From NCBI GenBank assembly GCA_017161665.1, contig JADFCT010000093.1, forward strand, positions 1 through 10,836: 10,836 nt of DNA, written 5' to 3'. Below are positions 1-7,575 of the stretch, one piece after another. How positions within the stretch are numbered: the first letter of the stretch is position 1; the number at the start of each line of letters is the position of its first letter. The notes below the pieces were generated by a model. It was not told the DNA's origin. It did no database searches and saw only the letters and a program-made list of their open reading frames with translations. The translations under genes were made by a program, and so were the position numbers. The stretch is from Candidatus Sumerlaeota bacterium (lineage in GTDB: Bacteria; Sumerlaeota; Sumerlaeia; JADFCT01).

Positions 1-320
1 AGGGTCTGTGTAGTCACCGCATTGTCCCGAGCGGCCTTCAGAGAACCGGGCAACCACTGTGCTTCGATGGCCGCGCGCGCCTTGCGCCAGCCTTCGAGAT
101 CATCCGCCGCCGGGTATTCGGCGGCATAAAATCCGCCGGCCACAAAATCCTTCAAAATCTGTTGCGCCTCTGGCGAGATCGTGGAAGGGATGAAAATGTC
201 CCGTTTTGCCACCCCGGCGCAGCTAGATGAAAAAAACAGCGCGAGCAAAACAATTATCCCCGCTCCCCCCAAAGCGCGCCACGACCCATGCGCCCGGTGA
301 CTCCTGAATGGCCAGTCCAT
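1..320 (-). CDS. Exported alpha/beta-hydrolase-like protein, N-terminal part (runs off the left edge)
   Basis: This gene is cut by the window edge; 106 codons are visible from an ATG at 320-318. A basic N-terminus is followed by a hydrophobic stretch (about residues 18-30, GIIVLLALFF) and SSSC with Cys34. This is a signal peptide and possibly a lipoprotein signal, although the lipobox is poor. The following segment (IPSTISPEAQQIL near 44-56, then DDLEGWRKARAAIEAQWLP near 73-91) resembles the N-terminal cap of acetyl-esterase/lipase-type alpha/beta hydrolases. The nucleophile elbow and catalytic triad would lie outside the window, so activity cannot be judged. The start sits 2 bases after the apbE stop, with GGAG 10 bases upstream inside the apbE end, so translation is probably coupled. 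The reading frame and signal peptide are well supported; the hydrolase family is an inference from N-terminal resemblance only. Confidence 0.6.
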   Translation of the reverse strand, partial: MDWPFRSHRAHGSWRALGGAGIIVLLALFFSSSCAGVAKRDIFIPSTISPEAQQILKDFVAGGFYAAEYPAADDLEGWRKARAAIEAQWLPGSLKAARDNAVTTQT

Positions 321-322
321 TT

Positions 323-1357
323 TTATGCGTCTCCATCTTTCGGCGCTGAAGGCGTCGTCAATAAATCGTGCAATCCGATCCGTTTCAAAATCTCAGGATT
401 GCCGACGGGCAGCAATTTCATTTCCTTTGGCTGCGATTCCATCAAAAGCAGACCGGCGACATCTTCCCATTGGCCCAGAACTTTACGCGCTTCGTCCGGC
501 GTCAGAACCATCAGGGCCGTCGAGAGAGCGTCCGCGTCCGTGGCGGTGGCGCAGAAGGTCCAGGTCCGTCGGGCGCCGCCTTCGGCCGTCAGACCCGTCC
601 GCGGGTCAAAGATATGTTTACCCTGAAAAAAAGTCCCTGACGCGCTGAGGGCCATATTCTCCAATACCACCGCGCGCTCGCTCGCGCCGCCGCCCAGCGA
701 GCCCACACCCACGCGCCATCCCTTTTCCCCCACGGGCGCTTTCAGGACCCGGACCGTGCTCCCACCGCTGTGGAGCATGGCTCGTTCCACCTGCCAGGCG
801 TTTTTCAAGGTCTCGGCCGCCTGATCCAGGGCGAATCCCTTGCCAATGGCGCCCAAGTCTATACGCGCGCCTTCCGTCCTCAATCGGGCGGAGAAGTTTT
901 CCCGATCCAGTTCCAATTGATCAATCCCCGTCCGGTCCCGGGCGGCTTTCAGTTCCGCCGGCGTCGGTTCGCGTCCCTCGGCCCGGGCGGCCCGATAACA
1001 GTCAATCAACGGTCCCACCGTAATGTCGAAGGCGCCCTGCGTCGCCAGGCATAACCGTTCTGCTGCCGCCAGACAGCGCAGGGTCAGTATGTCTGCCCGC
1101 AACGGCTCGCCGCCGGCCTGATGATTGAGGATCCAGATATCGCTGCCTTCCAGGAAACTGCTGAGCAGATTTTCGATCCGGTCAATCGTTTCAAAGGCCG
1201 TGAAGGCGGCCGCCTCGGCATTTTTGCGTTGGGGGCCGGCAATCAAAATCTCAAATTGTGTACGCATGGCGTCGTGATAAAAACGATGCGTTCCTTCTGT
1301 CGCCAGGGGCCGCGACTCGGGTATTTCGTCTTTGGGGGTTTCGGGATTGCTCATCAT
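323..1357 (-). CDS. apbE: FAD:protein FMN transferase (ApbE family)
   Basis: ApbE enzymes attach FMN covalently to a Thr/Ser of target flavoproteins, using FAD as donor with Mg2+. The 344-residue product has the family hallmarks in order: TQFEILIAG near 33-41, FDITVGPL at 110-117, DLGAIGKGFALD at 167-178 (the DxGxxxKGxxxD motif), SGGST at 197-201, HIFDPRTG at 248-255 and TDADALSTALMV at 273-284. Asp and Thr in the last motif are the usual metal ligands. The start chosen is the ATG at 1357, which overlaps the upstream TGA by 4 bases (ATGA) and has GGTGAG 6 bases before it; an ATG at 1372 would add five residues. No signal peptide or lipobox is visible, although many ApbE proteins are exported lipoproteins, so this one may act in the cytoplasm or be mis-started. 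No flavinylation target (NqrB/C, RnfD/G or FMN-bind domain) is seen in the window. Confidence 0.93.
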   Translation of the reverse strand: MMSNPETPKDEIPESRPLATEGTHRFYHDAMRTQFEILIAGPQRKNAEAAAFTAFETIDRIENLLSSFLEGSDIWILNHQAGGEPLRADILTLRCLAAAERLCLATQGAFDITVGPLIDCYRAARAEGREPTPAELKAARDRTGIDQLELDRENFSARLRTEGARIDLGAIGKGFALDQAAETLKNAWQVERAMLHSGGSTVRVLKAPVGEKGWRVGVGSLGGGASERAVVLENMALSASGTFFQGKHIFDPRTGLTAEGGARRTWTFCATATDADALSTALMVLTPDEARKVLGQWEDVAGLLLMESQPKEMKLLPVGNPEILKRIGLHDLLTTPSAPKDGDA

Positions 1358-3165
1358 TTGGCGCTCACCCATTCAATGTATCGATCCCACAGTGGCTGTT
1401 TTACACACAATCGGATCAATGGCTCCCCGGGGCGAAGCCCATAGTTCTTGACCTGATAGGGGCCACCGGGCTTCTCTGCGAGCCATTCCTCGAAATACGC
1501 CCATTTTTCACCCGTCAATTCCCCTTCGTCGCTGACCACCAACGAAAGGCCCAAGTCCGCCTCCAGCATCTCCACCGTGGTTCCATCCTCGCGGGCATTG
1601 GCGGTTTCCACCGCTTTGATCAACAAATCCATTTCCGGCTGCGTCAGGGGGACCTTCATCCCCAAGTGCTGTTCCACCGTGGGTTTGACCACCCAAATCG
1701 GCGTCGCTCCATCGTCCAAATGGGCGGAATCCAGATCGTCGAAGTAAGCGACCTGGGAAAATCGCCGAACGTACCAGGGCAAGGGCCAGTAGTCGCCTCC
1801 GGGGGCAACAACTTTGATATAGGAGTCGTAACCGGCTTCGCTTACTTCGGCCAGTTCGTTTATTATGGTTGTCATCCGCACATAGTCGGTTGTCGTATGG
1901 GCATAGACAAAGGGATTGCGCTCCTGCATGCAGTAGTATTTGCCGTGATTGGCCATGTCCGCCTGGGCTTTCAGATTCCAAAGCCCCCCCACCAGCAAGC
2001 CAATCACTGCCAGACGCCACAATCCGGTGGCCCATGGTCTCTGTTTCTTTAACCAAGTCGTCGGGCCCATGACGGCCACCCAACAACCAACACCGCCCAC
2101 CAGTTCCATGCCGTGAAGGAAACTCAACAAGCACCAGGGCGTCTTATAAGAAATGGTAGAGTAGATCAGCGTAATGGCGATGGTATAGAAAGACAGAAAT
2201 CGAACGAAATGGATGGCTGGCGTCAGGGAGCGCCGTCGGGGCCACAGCGCCCAGACCGCTCCGAGGGCCGCCGCGCAAAACGTGAGGAGTTCGGTCCACA
2301 GGAATCCCGGGACCCGATTCCAGGTGATCAGCGACAAATAATAGGACCAGGGATGATTGTGCGCCGCCGCGCCGCCCGTTTCGCGAATCCCCGTCGCCGC
2401 CCTCATCAAATAGACCCAATACGTCATCACCATATCCACCGCCCCCCGGGGATGGGACCAGAAGCCGGTCAGGATCGTCGTCGCGACCACGAGGGCGATG
2501 GCGGACAGGATCGCCAGATGCCACGCCGAAATGAAAGGCCGTAACGTCGCCGGCCGACCATCCACATAGCGCCGCCATGCCCAGGTCAGAACGATGCCGG
2601 CGCCGATGGCCGCGAAGGCCAGCACACTGGTTTCCTTGCTCGCTTGCATCATCCCGGCACAGACACCGGCGAGGAAGACCCAACCCCAATGGCGGCGATG
2701 GATATAACGCCCAATCGCCACCAGGACGCCAAAGGTGAAAAAAACGAGGAGCATTTCCTGAATAAAGTATCGGCTGTAAAAAACCATTGCCGGTGAACAG
2801 GCGATCAGGAGCGACGCCCAGACGGCCCCCCCTCCCATCAATCCCCCCGTGATGAAAAGGAGGGCCAACACCAGCGCCACACCGAACCAGACAATGGTCA
2901 TCCGAAGCGGTTCCTCGTCCGGTATATCCGCATACGATGTCGCGCCACTTTGCCAGATCAAGGGCAAGGCAAAATAATAAATCGTCGGGCCATGATAGTC
3001 ATTCGGATTGTATTTGTATTCGCCCGTGTCCATCAAATGACCGAGCTTTTCTGCATGAACCGCCTCATCCGTGTGCATGGGGCGACGCGTCAGATGGGGC
3101 GCCCGGATCGCATACGCCCCCACACTCACAACAACAATCAAAAACCAAACCAGCCGGCGATTCAT
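1354..3165 (-). CDS. Agl23/TIGR03663-family multi-pass membrane protein, GT-C glycosyltransferase-like
   Basis: This 603-residue membrane protein looks like the TIGR03663 family, annotated as flippase activity-associated protein Agl23 after an archaeal N-glycosylation gene and related to GT39-type lipid-linked sugar transferases. After the first membrane helix (about 5-22) comes HTDEAVHAEK with Asp33-Glu34, the acidic pair expected in the first external loop of GT-C enzymes. It is followed by YHGPTIYYFALP (57-68), several further hydrophobic helices up to about residue 396, YKTPWC (340-345), NPFVYAHTTTDY (417-428) and GDYWPLPWYVRR (457-468). A soluble extracytoplasmic C-terminal domain ends the protein. 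The start is the ATG at 3165, because AAAGGA precedes it by about 8 bases and TM1 begins at once; an in-frame ATG at 3420 would add 85 non-hydrophobic residues overlapping the upstream gene. Its stop overlaps the apbE start. The family call is strong, while the exact sugar substrate is unknown. Confidence 0.85.
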   Translation of the reverse strand: MNRRLVWFLIVVVSVGAYAIRAPHLTRRPMHTDEAVHAEKLGHLMDTGEYKYNPNDYHGPTIYYFALPLIWQSGATSYADIPDEEPLRMTIVWFGVALVLALLFITGGLMGGGAVWASLLIACSPAMVFYSRYFIQEMLLVFFTFGVLVAIGRYIHRRHWGWVFLAGVCAGMMQASKETSVLAFAAIGAGIVLTWAWRRYVDGRPATLRPFISAWHLAILSAIALVVATTILTGFWSHPRGAVDMVMTYWVYLMRAATGIRETGGAAAHNHPWSYYLSLITWNRVPGFLWTELLTFCAAALGAVWALWPRRRSLTPAIHFVRFLSFYTIAITLIYSTISYKTPWCLLSFLHGMELVGGVGCWVAVMGPTTWLKKQRPWATGLWRLAVIGLLVGGLWNLKAQADMANHGKYYCMQERNPFVYAHTTTDYVRMTTIINELAEVSEAGYDSYIKVVAPGGDYWPLPWYVRRFSQVAYFDDLDSAHLDDGATPIWVVKPTVEQHLGMKVPLTQPEMDLLIKAVETANAREDGTTVEMLEADLGLSLVVSDEGELTGEKWAYFEEWLAEKPGGPYQVKNYGLRPGEPLIRLCVKQPLWDRYIEWVSAK

Positions 3166-3286
3166 AAATAGATCCTTTCGGAGAATGAGGGACGGAATCC
3201 CAGCCCACTGGTGCGCGTCAATCGGCAGCCGCTCGCCCCGGAAGCGATTGATGGACGCAACGCCATCCCGGATGCCCGGCGATTCG

Positions 3287-4312
3287 CTAGAATTCCATGA
3301 TCCCGGCAAAGAAGGGTGTTGTGTTGAGCGTTTCCACTTCAAGGAAAACTTGTCGGCCCCTCTGACCAATCGGATCGACGGCGAACCCCAAACCGGCCAA
3401 AAGCCGGTCAATACTGGCATTTAATCCGTTGAGACGGCGTTGAAATTCCAGCGCCGCCGCCTCGGATTCCATTTCGAAGGTAAAGGTCACCCAGGCTGAT
3501 TGATCGGGCCGCAGATCCACTTCCACATCCACCACGTCCACTCCCGTCATCAAGCCTTTGACGTAAGGCTCCGCGGCTTTTTCCTGTTCATAGGTGGCGA
3601 ATTCAAGCAGCAGATCCAGAGCCAGTCGCTCGGTGGCCTTCCGGCGATGGGGGGTGTACAGGGCCGTGGCCCGGATTTCATGGGGGGAATTGAGGGCGCG
3701 GATACGATCGAAGAAGGCGCGTGTTCGTTCATCCGTCGCTTCCTGGGGCGCTTGGGCTGGCAGGCCTTCATGGGCGCGGACCACCCGCTCAAGCCAGTCC
3801 AGGTCCGTGGCATACAGAACGGCCCGCCGCGACACACTCAGCCAGCCGCCAAAATCCATGGGCAGAAGATCGACATCGCCGACAACGCGATCCGGCTCGT
3901 ACGCGCTTTCCTCCAACAGGGGATGAATGGCCTTTTGGACCAAGCCACCCAGCCGTTTGACGTGGGCCACGGCCAGGGCGCGCGTATTGTAAACATTCCC
4001 GGCGCCCCCGCTTAGAAAGATCCACGCTCGCGCATGGGTCATTTCTTGAGCAATTGTCTGTGCCCACTCCATTTCTTCGGGCGTCAGCATGCCTCCCACC
4101 ATCCCGTCCAGAACCGTTTTGAATCCGTTGTCGGCTGTCTGTAACCGCACGACGGCCGCGCCGTTCACGGTGGGCGCCAGATAGGTGTCCAGGGAGACCT
4201 CGGGTGTGGGCCACAAAAAGAAAACCGCCACGATCACCGCGGCGATTAAAATATAAGTGAAAAAGGACAGACATCCGCGAAATTGCTTTCGCCGTCCGGA
4301 CTTCCTCCCCAT
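3287..4312 (-). CDS. Membrane-anchored protein of unknown function
   Basis: I do not recognise this 341-residue protein. It starts with a basic cytoplasmic tail (MGRKSGRRKQ), then one hydrophobic helix at about residues 15-33 ending in FFLWP. The rest is soluble and probably extracytoplasmic: a single-pass protein anchored by its N-terminus. The exported part mixes acidic helical stretches (LDLLLEFATYEQEKAAEPY) with beta-like segments (VDVVDVEVDLRPD, SAWVTFTFEM), a pattern reminiscent of large secreted proteins such as DUF3352, but no diagnostic motif is visible. The start is an ATG with AGGA about 8 bases upstream. It lies between the TPR gene (213-base gap) and the Agl23-like gene (121-base gap) on the same strand, so it may work with them at the envelope. 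The reading frame has good coding character throughout and ends at TAG. Confidence 0.8.
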   Translation of the reverse strand: MGRKSGRRKQFRGCLSFFTYILIAAVIVAVFFLWPTPEVSLDTYLAPTVNGAAVVRLQTADNGFKTVLDGMVGGMLTPEEMEWAQTIAQEMTHARAWIFLSGGAGNVYNTRALAVAHVKRLGGLVQKAIHPLLEESAYEPDRVVGDVDLLPMDFGGWLSVSRRAVLYATDLDWLERVVRAHEGLPAQAPQEATDERTRAFFDRIRALNSPHEIRATALYTPHRRKATERLALDLLLEFATYEQEKAAEPYVKGLMTGVDVVDVEVDLRPDQSAWVTFTFEMESEAAALEFQRRLNGLNASIDRLLAGLGFAVDPIGQRGRQVFLEVETLNTTPFFAGIMEF

Positions 4313-4525
4313 TAACGATTCCTTTCAATCATTCCGAAGAGAGTTTTCCCTGTCCATCTCAATGGACGCATCCTGTAGTGAAAATGAACACGGAAACCGC
4401 ATAACAGCACGCAGGGTTTTTGCCTGCCGGGGAGGGTGGGGGACAGGGTCCCCCAACAACCGTTTCCCGTTTTGGGTTGTCCTACGATTCTCGCGAAGTG
4501 AAGTTCCTATTGGGCTTTTCGCGTG
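4313..4525. other. 213-base spacer with inverted repeats, between the TPR gene and the unknown membrane protein
   Basis: No coding frame is convincing here. The spacer holds a compact palindrome at 4437-4455 (listed separately), a weaker GCAGG/CCTGC pair at 4411-4427, and ACAACC/GGTTGT arms at 4456-4461 and 4475-4480. It also holds GTCCAT-ctca-ATGGAC at 4352-4367, which falls in the leader of the leftward downstream gene. None is followed by a T-run in the leftward direction, so a classic intrinsic terminator is not supported. No good -35/-10 pair was found for the downstream gene, which may be read through from the TPR gene. Confidence 0.5.
4437..4455. repeat. Perfect 8-bp inverted repeat (hairpin), possibly REP-like
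   Basis: TGGGGGAC and GTCCCCCA flank a 3-base loop (AGG), giving a perfect 8-bp GC-rich stem. It lies 71 bases beyond the TPR stop codon in the leftward direction. A GGGGAC...GTCCCC palindrome in an intergenic gap resembles the dispersed REP-type elements moved by RAYT transposases, but only one copy is seen in this window. It could also slow or end transcription after the TPR gene, although the typical T-run is missing. Confidence 0.45.
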
Positions 4526-7126
4526 TTACTGGTTTTTCGTCGTCTGCCGGGCCGCGTCGAGTTTGGCGCGAATGGTGGAATTGTCGGTGTCAATGTTCAG
4601 GGCTTTTTCCCAATGTTCAATCGCCTCGTTTGTTTGCCCCAGTTTCTGAAGCGCGTCCCCCAGATGGTCCAGCACCTCCGCATCGCCCGGCCCGCCGGGC
4701 TTTTCCTTTTGGATGAAGTTGACGGCCTTTTCAAGGTAATAAACCGCCTTTTCATAGTCGCCTTTTTTATAGTAGGCCCACCCTAAACTGTCGATGATGA
4801 AAGCCGCGCCCGGTTCGATGGCCAGCGCGCGCCGAATCAAGTCCATGGCTTCGTCGATATCCCGCCCATCCTGTACCAGCATATAACCGAGATGATTGAG
4901 AGCCACGGCGTCATTGGGATTGATCTCCAAGGCGCGCCGCAGATGGACTTCGGCCTGCTTTGAATCATCCATCATGTCGTAAACCGTCCCCAGACGATAG
5001 TGGTTCTCACTATTGTCCGGTTCGATTTCGATGAGTCGCTCAAAGACCTTTTGGGCGTCGCTCCAGGATTCCGCATCGCAATGAATCAGACCCAGGATTC
5101 GCAACAGCAGGACACGGTCCTTGCCTCGCGCCAAATTGAGCGCCGAGTTGACCAGCGCGACCGCTTCCGGTTTTTTGTCGCCGTTGGCCAGGGCCACGGC
5201 ATAAGACCGCGCGATGCCCACGCGGACGGAGGTGTCGATCTCGGAACTGTCCAATAACCGGTCCACAAAGGGCTTGAGACTTTTCAGGATTTTGGCGTAT
5301 TGTCCTGTCGTCACATACAGATCGCCCCGGAGCAGGGCCACACGCCAGGATTCCGGTTCGCCGAACTTCTCCGCTGCGCGATCCAGCGTGACTTCCGCCT
5401 CGTCGCCCCGGCGATCCATGATCTGTAAGATGGCCAGATGTTCATAGAGATCGAATTGATCGGGCGCCATTTCCACACTGCGCGCCAGGGATTCGATGGC
5501 GCGGTTGTTCAAGCCGTGCTGGCGATAGGTTGAGGCCAGCCAGACCTCGAAGGCCAACCCGTGACGGGACAGATTCCGACGCCCACCGTCCACCACCCGC
5601 TCGATCTGATCGCGATGCGCTTCGGGATGATGGTCCAGGTACAGTTCAATCACCGCTTGATAAAAAGTGACGTCGCGCGGATTTGTGCTCAGCGCCTCGC
5701 CGACGGCTTGGTCGGCATCGTCCATACGTCCGGCTTGCAGCAACAGCACCGCCCGGCGCGTGCGATACAAATCGCGGTCCTTCGCGTCGCTGATACGCGA
5801 TTGACCGTCTTCCAGCGCTTGAATGGCTTCATCCTTCCGCCCCATCTGAAACAGAATGGCTGAGCGATTCACATAGGCTTCGAATATCTCGGGGTGATGT
5901 TCCTGCAAGGCGTCATAGAGAGCCAGGGCCGCCGGAAGTTCCCGCCGATCCTCATGGATAGAAGCCAGACTCAAGTAGGCGTCTGGCTCATCCGGATAAT
6001 GTTCAATGATTTTTCGATAGTACGTGATCGCATCTTCGGGATTCTTCAGAATTCCGGCCATTTTAGCCAGACCCAGAAGCGCCTGGCGGTGATTGGGGTC
6101 GAACTCCAGAACGCGCTTGAATCCGATTTGTGCGCTTTCCATGTCGTACAGCGGCGGGCTCAGGGACTGGATGGCCCACATCAGTTGAATCTCACTGATC
6201 TGGAAGTATTCATCGGCGAACTGGCGATACGCTTTTTTCAACGCTTCTTTGCCCCCGGGGACACATTTCTGGAACAAATCCAGCAATTTGGCCTCCATGG
6301 GATTCCGTAACAAGCCCTCTTTACAATAAACCAGCGCCTCGTCGAACCGTTTGCTTTTCAACAACGCGTTGATCAGATATTCATAAATGCGGATATTGTC
6401 CGGATAAACCTGAACCGCTTCCAGATACATCTCGATGGATTTGTCCGGCTGTTCGTTGAGATCATAAAAGTTAGCCAAAACGACCATGACATACAGGTTC
6501 CGGCGCTGCTCCCGGCGCAGACGCTGATGGATGCGCTCGTATATTTCGATGACGTTTTGGGGGTCCCATTTCCGCCGGTACAGATCGGCCAGCGGCTCGA
6601 GCAGCGGCAGGCTTTCGGGTAAAACGTCCAGTCCCTTGCGATAGGCCTGGATCGCTTCATCCAGTCGGCCCATCCGCGTGTGCGCTTTCCCCAACAGGAG
6701 CCACGCCTCCACCTGCTTCGGCAAGGCGTCCAGGACTTCTTCGCAGATTTCGATGCAGTCCTCTGCGCGTTCCAAGGCCAACAGCGATTCGGCGAGGGCG
6801 ATTTTGATCATCGCCGAGTCGGGCGTTTTGTCCAGCGCTTTTTCAAACGACTCAAATGCCGCCCGCGCCTGCCCGGACGCCATCTGCCAGGCGCCGATCA
6901 TATAATAGCGACGCGCTTCCACGCGGGCCGCATTCTCCTCCATCCAGGGACGGGCGCCCACCGGAACAACCTGGCTGGGCTCCAAGCCCAACTCTTCAAA
7001 ACGCTCCGGAGAGATGGCGGAGTTGTTTTCCAATGCGGCCTGGCCATTCACCGACACGCTCCCCCCCAACCCAACCTGAAGAACAATCAGGAAACGGCTC
7101 ACTGTATTTAAATAAAAATGCTTCAC
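4526..7126 (-). CDS. Exported tetratricopeptide-repeat protein (866 residues)
   Basis: TPR arrays form superhelical scaffolds for protein-protein contacts. The start chosen is a GTG at 7126, because a strong GGAGGA lies 5 bases upstream and the product then begins with a signal peptide: KHFYLN, hydrophobic RFLIVLQVGLGG (11-22), and a likely cleavage after NGQA at residue 30. An in-frame ATG at 7174 would bury the signal. At least a dozen TPR units can be read, for example at about 70-103, 138-171, 215-245, 347-413, 527-556, 674-704, 706-738, 740-773, 775-805 and 815-847. Clear signatures include AWLLLGKAHTRMGRLDEAI and NHLGYMLVQDGRDIDEAMD. The C-terminal HLGYML / DSLGWAYYKKGDYEKA / DHLGDALQKLG series is a block common in exported TPR proteins of envelope assembly and polysaccharide loci. 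No enzymatic domain is visible. It is the first gene of the leftward cluster. Confidence 0.9.
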   Translation of the reverse strand: MKHFYLNTVSRFLIVLQVGLGGSVSVNGQAALENNSAISPERFEELGLEPSQVVPVGARPWMEENAARVEARRYYMIGAWQMASGQARAAFESFEKALDKTPDSAMIKIALAESLLALERAEDCIEICEEVLDALPKQVEAWLLLGKAHTRMGRLDEAIQAYRKGLDVLPESLPLLEPLADLYRRKWDPQNVIEIYERIHQRLRREQRRNLYVMVVLANFYDLNEQPDKSIEMYLEAVQVYPDNIRIYEYLINALLKSKRFDEALVYCKEGLLRNPMEAKLLDLFQKCVPGGKEALKKAYRQFADEYFQISEIQLMWAIQSLSPPLYDMESAQIGFKRVLEFDPNHRQALLGLAKMAGILKNPEDAITYYRKIIEHYPDEPDAYLSLASIHEDRRELPAALALYDALQEHHPEIFEAYVNRSAILFQMGRKDEAIQALEDGQSRISDAKDRDLYRTRRAVLLLQAGRMDDADQAVGEALSTNPRDVTFYQAVIELYLDHHPEAHRDQIERVVDGGRRNLSRHGLAFEVWLASTYRQHGLNNRAIESLARSVEMAPDQFDLYEHLAILQIMDRRGDEAEVTLDRAAEKFGEPESWRVALLRGDLYVTTGQYAKILKSLKPFVDRLLDSSEIDTSVRVGIARSYAVALANGDKKPEAVALVNSALNLARGKDRVLLLRILGLIHCDAESWSDAQKVFERLIEIEPDNSENHYRLGTVYDMMDDSKQAEVHLRRALEINPNDAVALNHLGYMLVQDGRDIDEAMDLIRRALAIEPGAAFIIDSLGWAYYKKGDYEKAVYYLEKAVNFIQKEKPGGPGDAEVLDHLGDALQKLGQTNEAIEHWEKALNIDTDNSTIRAKLDAARQTTKNQ

Positions 7127-7213
7127 ACAAATCCTCCGAACTGAAACCGTCTCCTCCCGCGTCAGACAACGCAATTCTTTTGGAGACGTCCTTCATTTGT
7201 TTCGCACAGCTTA

Positions 7214-7242
7214 AGGATATGCCCGATGGCGAGGCAAGTCAA
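7214..7242 (-). promoter_or_regulatory. Candidate sigma-70-type promoter for the TPR gene
   Basis: Read leftward, TTGACT (7242-7237) and TATCCT (7219-7214) are separated by exactly 17 bases. The first matches the -35 consensus at 5 of 6 positions and the second matches the -10 at 4 of 6. Transcription would start near 7207, leaving a leader of about 80 bases before the GTG at 7126. This is a consensus match by eye only. Confidence 0.4.
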
Positions 7243-7329
7243 CGAAGGTCGGCGTCCCGCTCCATGTCTTTTTTTTCTCCCGATGGTCGCGCCTTTTCTT
7301 GCATTGGCCTCAATAATCGCCTGTTCTCT

Positions 7330-7452
7330 GATCCGGGAGGCCGCTCCCGATCGGTCGGCTCCACTCCGGGACTGTATGAGACGCCCCGTCGGGGCTTCGT
7401 TGGCGCGCAATGGATCGCGACGGGCCAACGATCTGAAACGAATGAAATTCGT
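7330..7452. promoter_or_regulatory. Cluster of four consecutive inverted repeats upstream of the Nudix gene
   Basis: Four hairpins lie in 123 bases. The first is GATC-(c)-GGGAG / CTCCC-GATC at 7330-7352 with a GCCG loop. The second is GCCCC-gtc-GGGGC at 7383-7395. The third is CGTTGGC / GCCAACG at 7398-7404 and 7424-7430. The fourth is ACGAAT-gaa-ATTCGT at 7438-7452. CCCGTCG at 7385-7391 can instead pair with CGACGGG at 7418-7424, which would exclude hairpins two and three. This could be a structured leader or small RNA, or chance in GC-rich DNA. No known riboswitch family is recognised. Confidence 0.3.
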
Positions 7453-7575
7453 GAGACGCTTGAAAAAGAGGAATCATTTTTTTTACCAGCCTGAATTCTG
7501 CTGGACGGCGCATCGGCTCATCGTTCAATCCTTTTCTTCGGACGCCACTGGGCATTCCGGATTGGAGATTCATCA

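Larger units (their letters stand above)
7127..7575. other. Divergent intergenic region between the two gene clusters
   Basis: This 449-base gap separates the leftward TPR gene from the rightward Nudix gene. Short open frames cross it, but they have poor composition, no ribosome site and no recognisable domain. It contains the leftward promoter candidate at 7214-7242, a cluster of inverted repeats at 7330-7452 (listed separately), and an 8-base T-run at 7477-7484. No convincing sigma-70-type promoter for the Nudix gene was found; TTGAAA at 7460-7465 has no matching -10. Confidence 0.7.

Noticed and set aside
1258..2052. 264-codon open frame on the plus strand
   Set aside because: It lies fully antisense to the Agl23-like and apbE genes, which have clear family motifs. 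The plus-strand product has no domain and is a by-product of GC-rich codon use.
3166..3420. An 85-residue N-terminal extension of the Agl23-like protein
   Set aside because: The extension overlaps the upstream gene, is not hydrophobic, and the ATG at 3165 has a good ribosome site directly before the first membrane helix.
4411..4427. GCAGG-gtttttg-CCTGC as an intrinsic terminator
   Set aside because: The stem is only 5 bp and the T-run lies in the loop, not after the stem, so it does not fit a terminator in either direction.
4500..4511. GAAGTTCCTATT, identical to 12 bases of the yeast FRT recombination half-site
   Set aside because: Only one half-site is present, with no inverted partner or spacer of the right size, and the stretch is in a normal intergenic sequence near the TPR stop. 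It is most likely coincidence.
7486..7504. CCAGC...GCTGG hairpin next to a T-run as a terminator
   Set aside because: The T-run precedes the stem on the plus strand and reads as A-run after it on the minus strand, so it fits neither direction.
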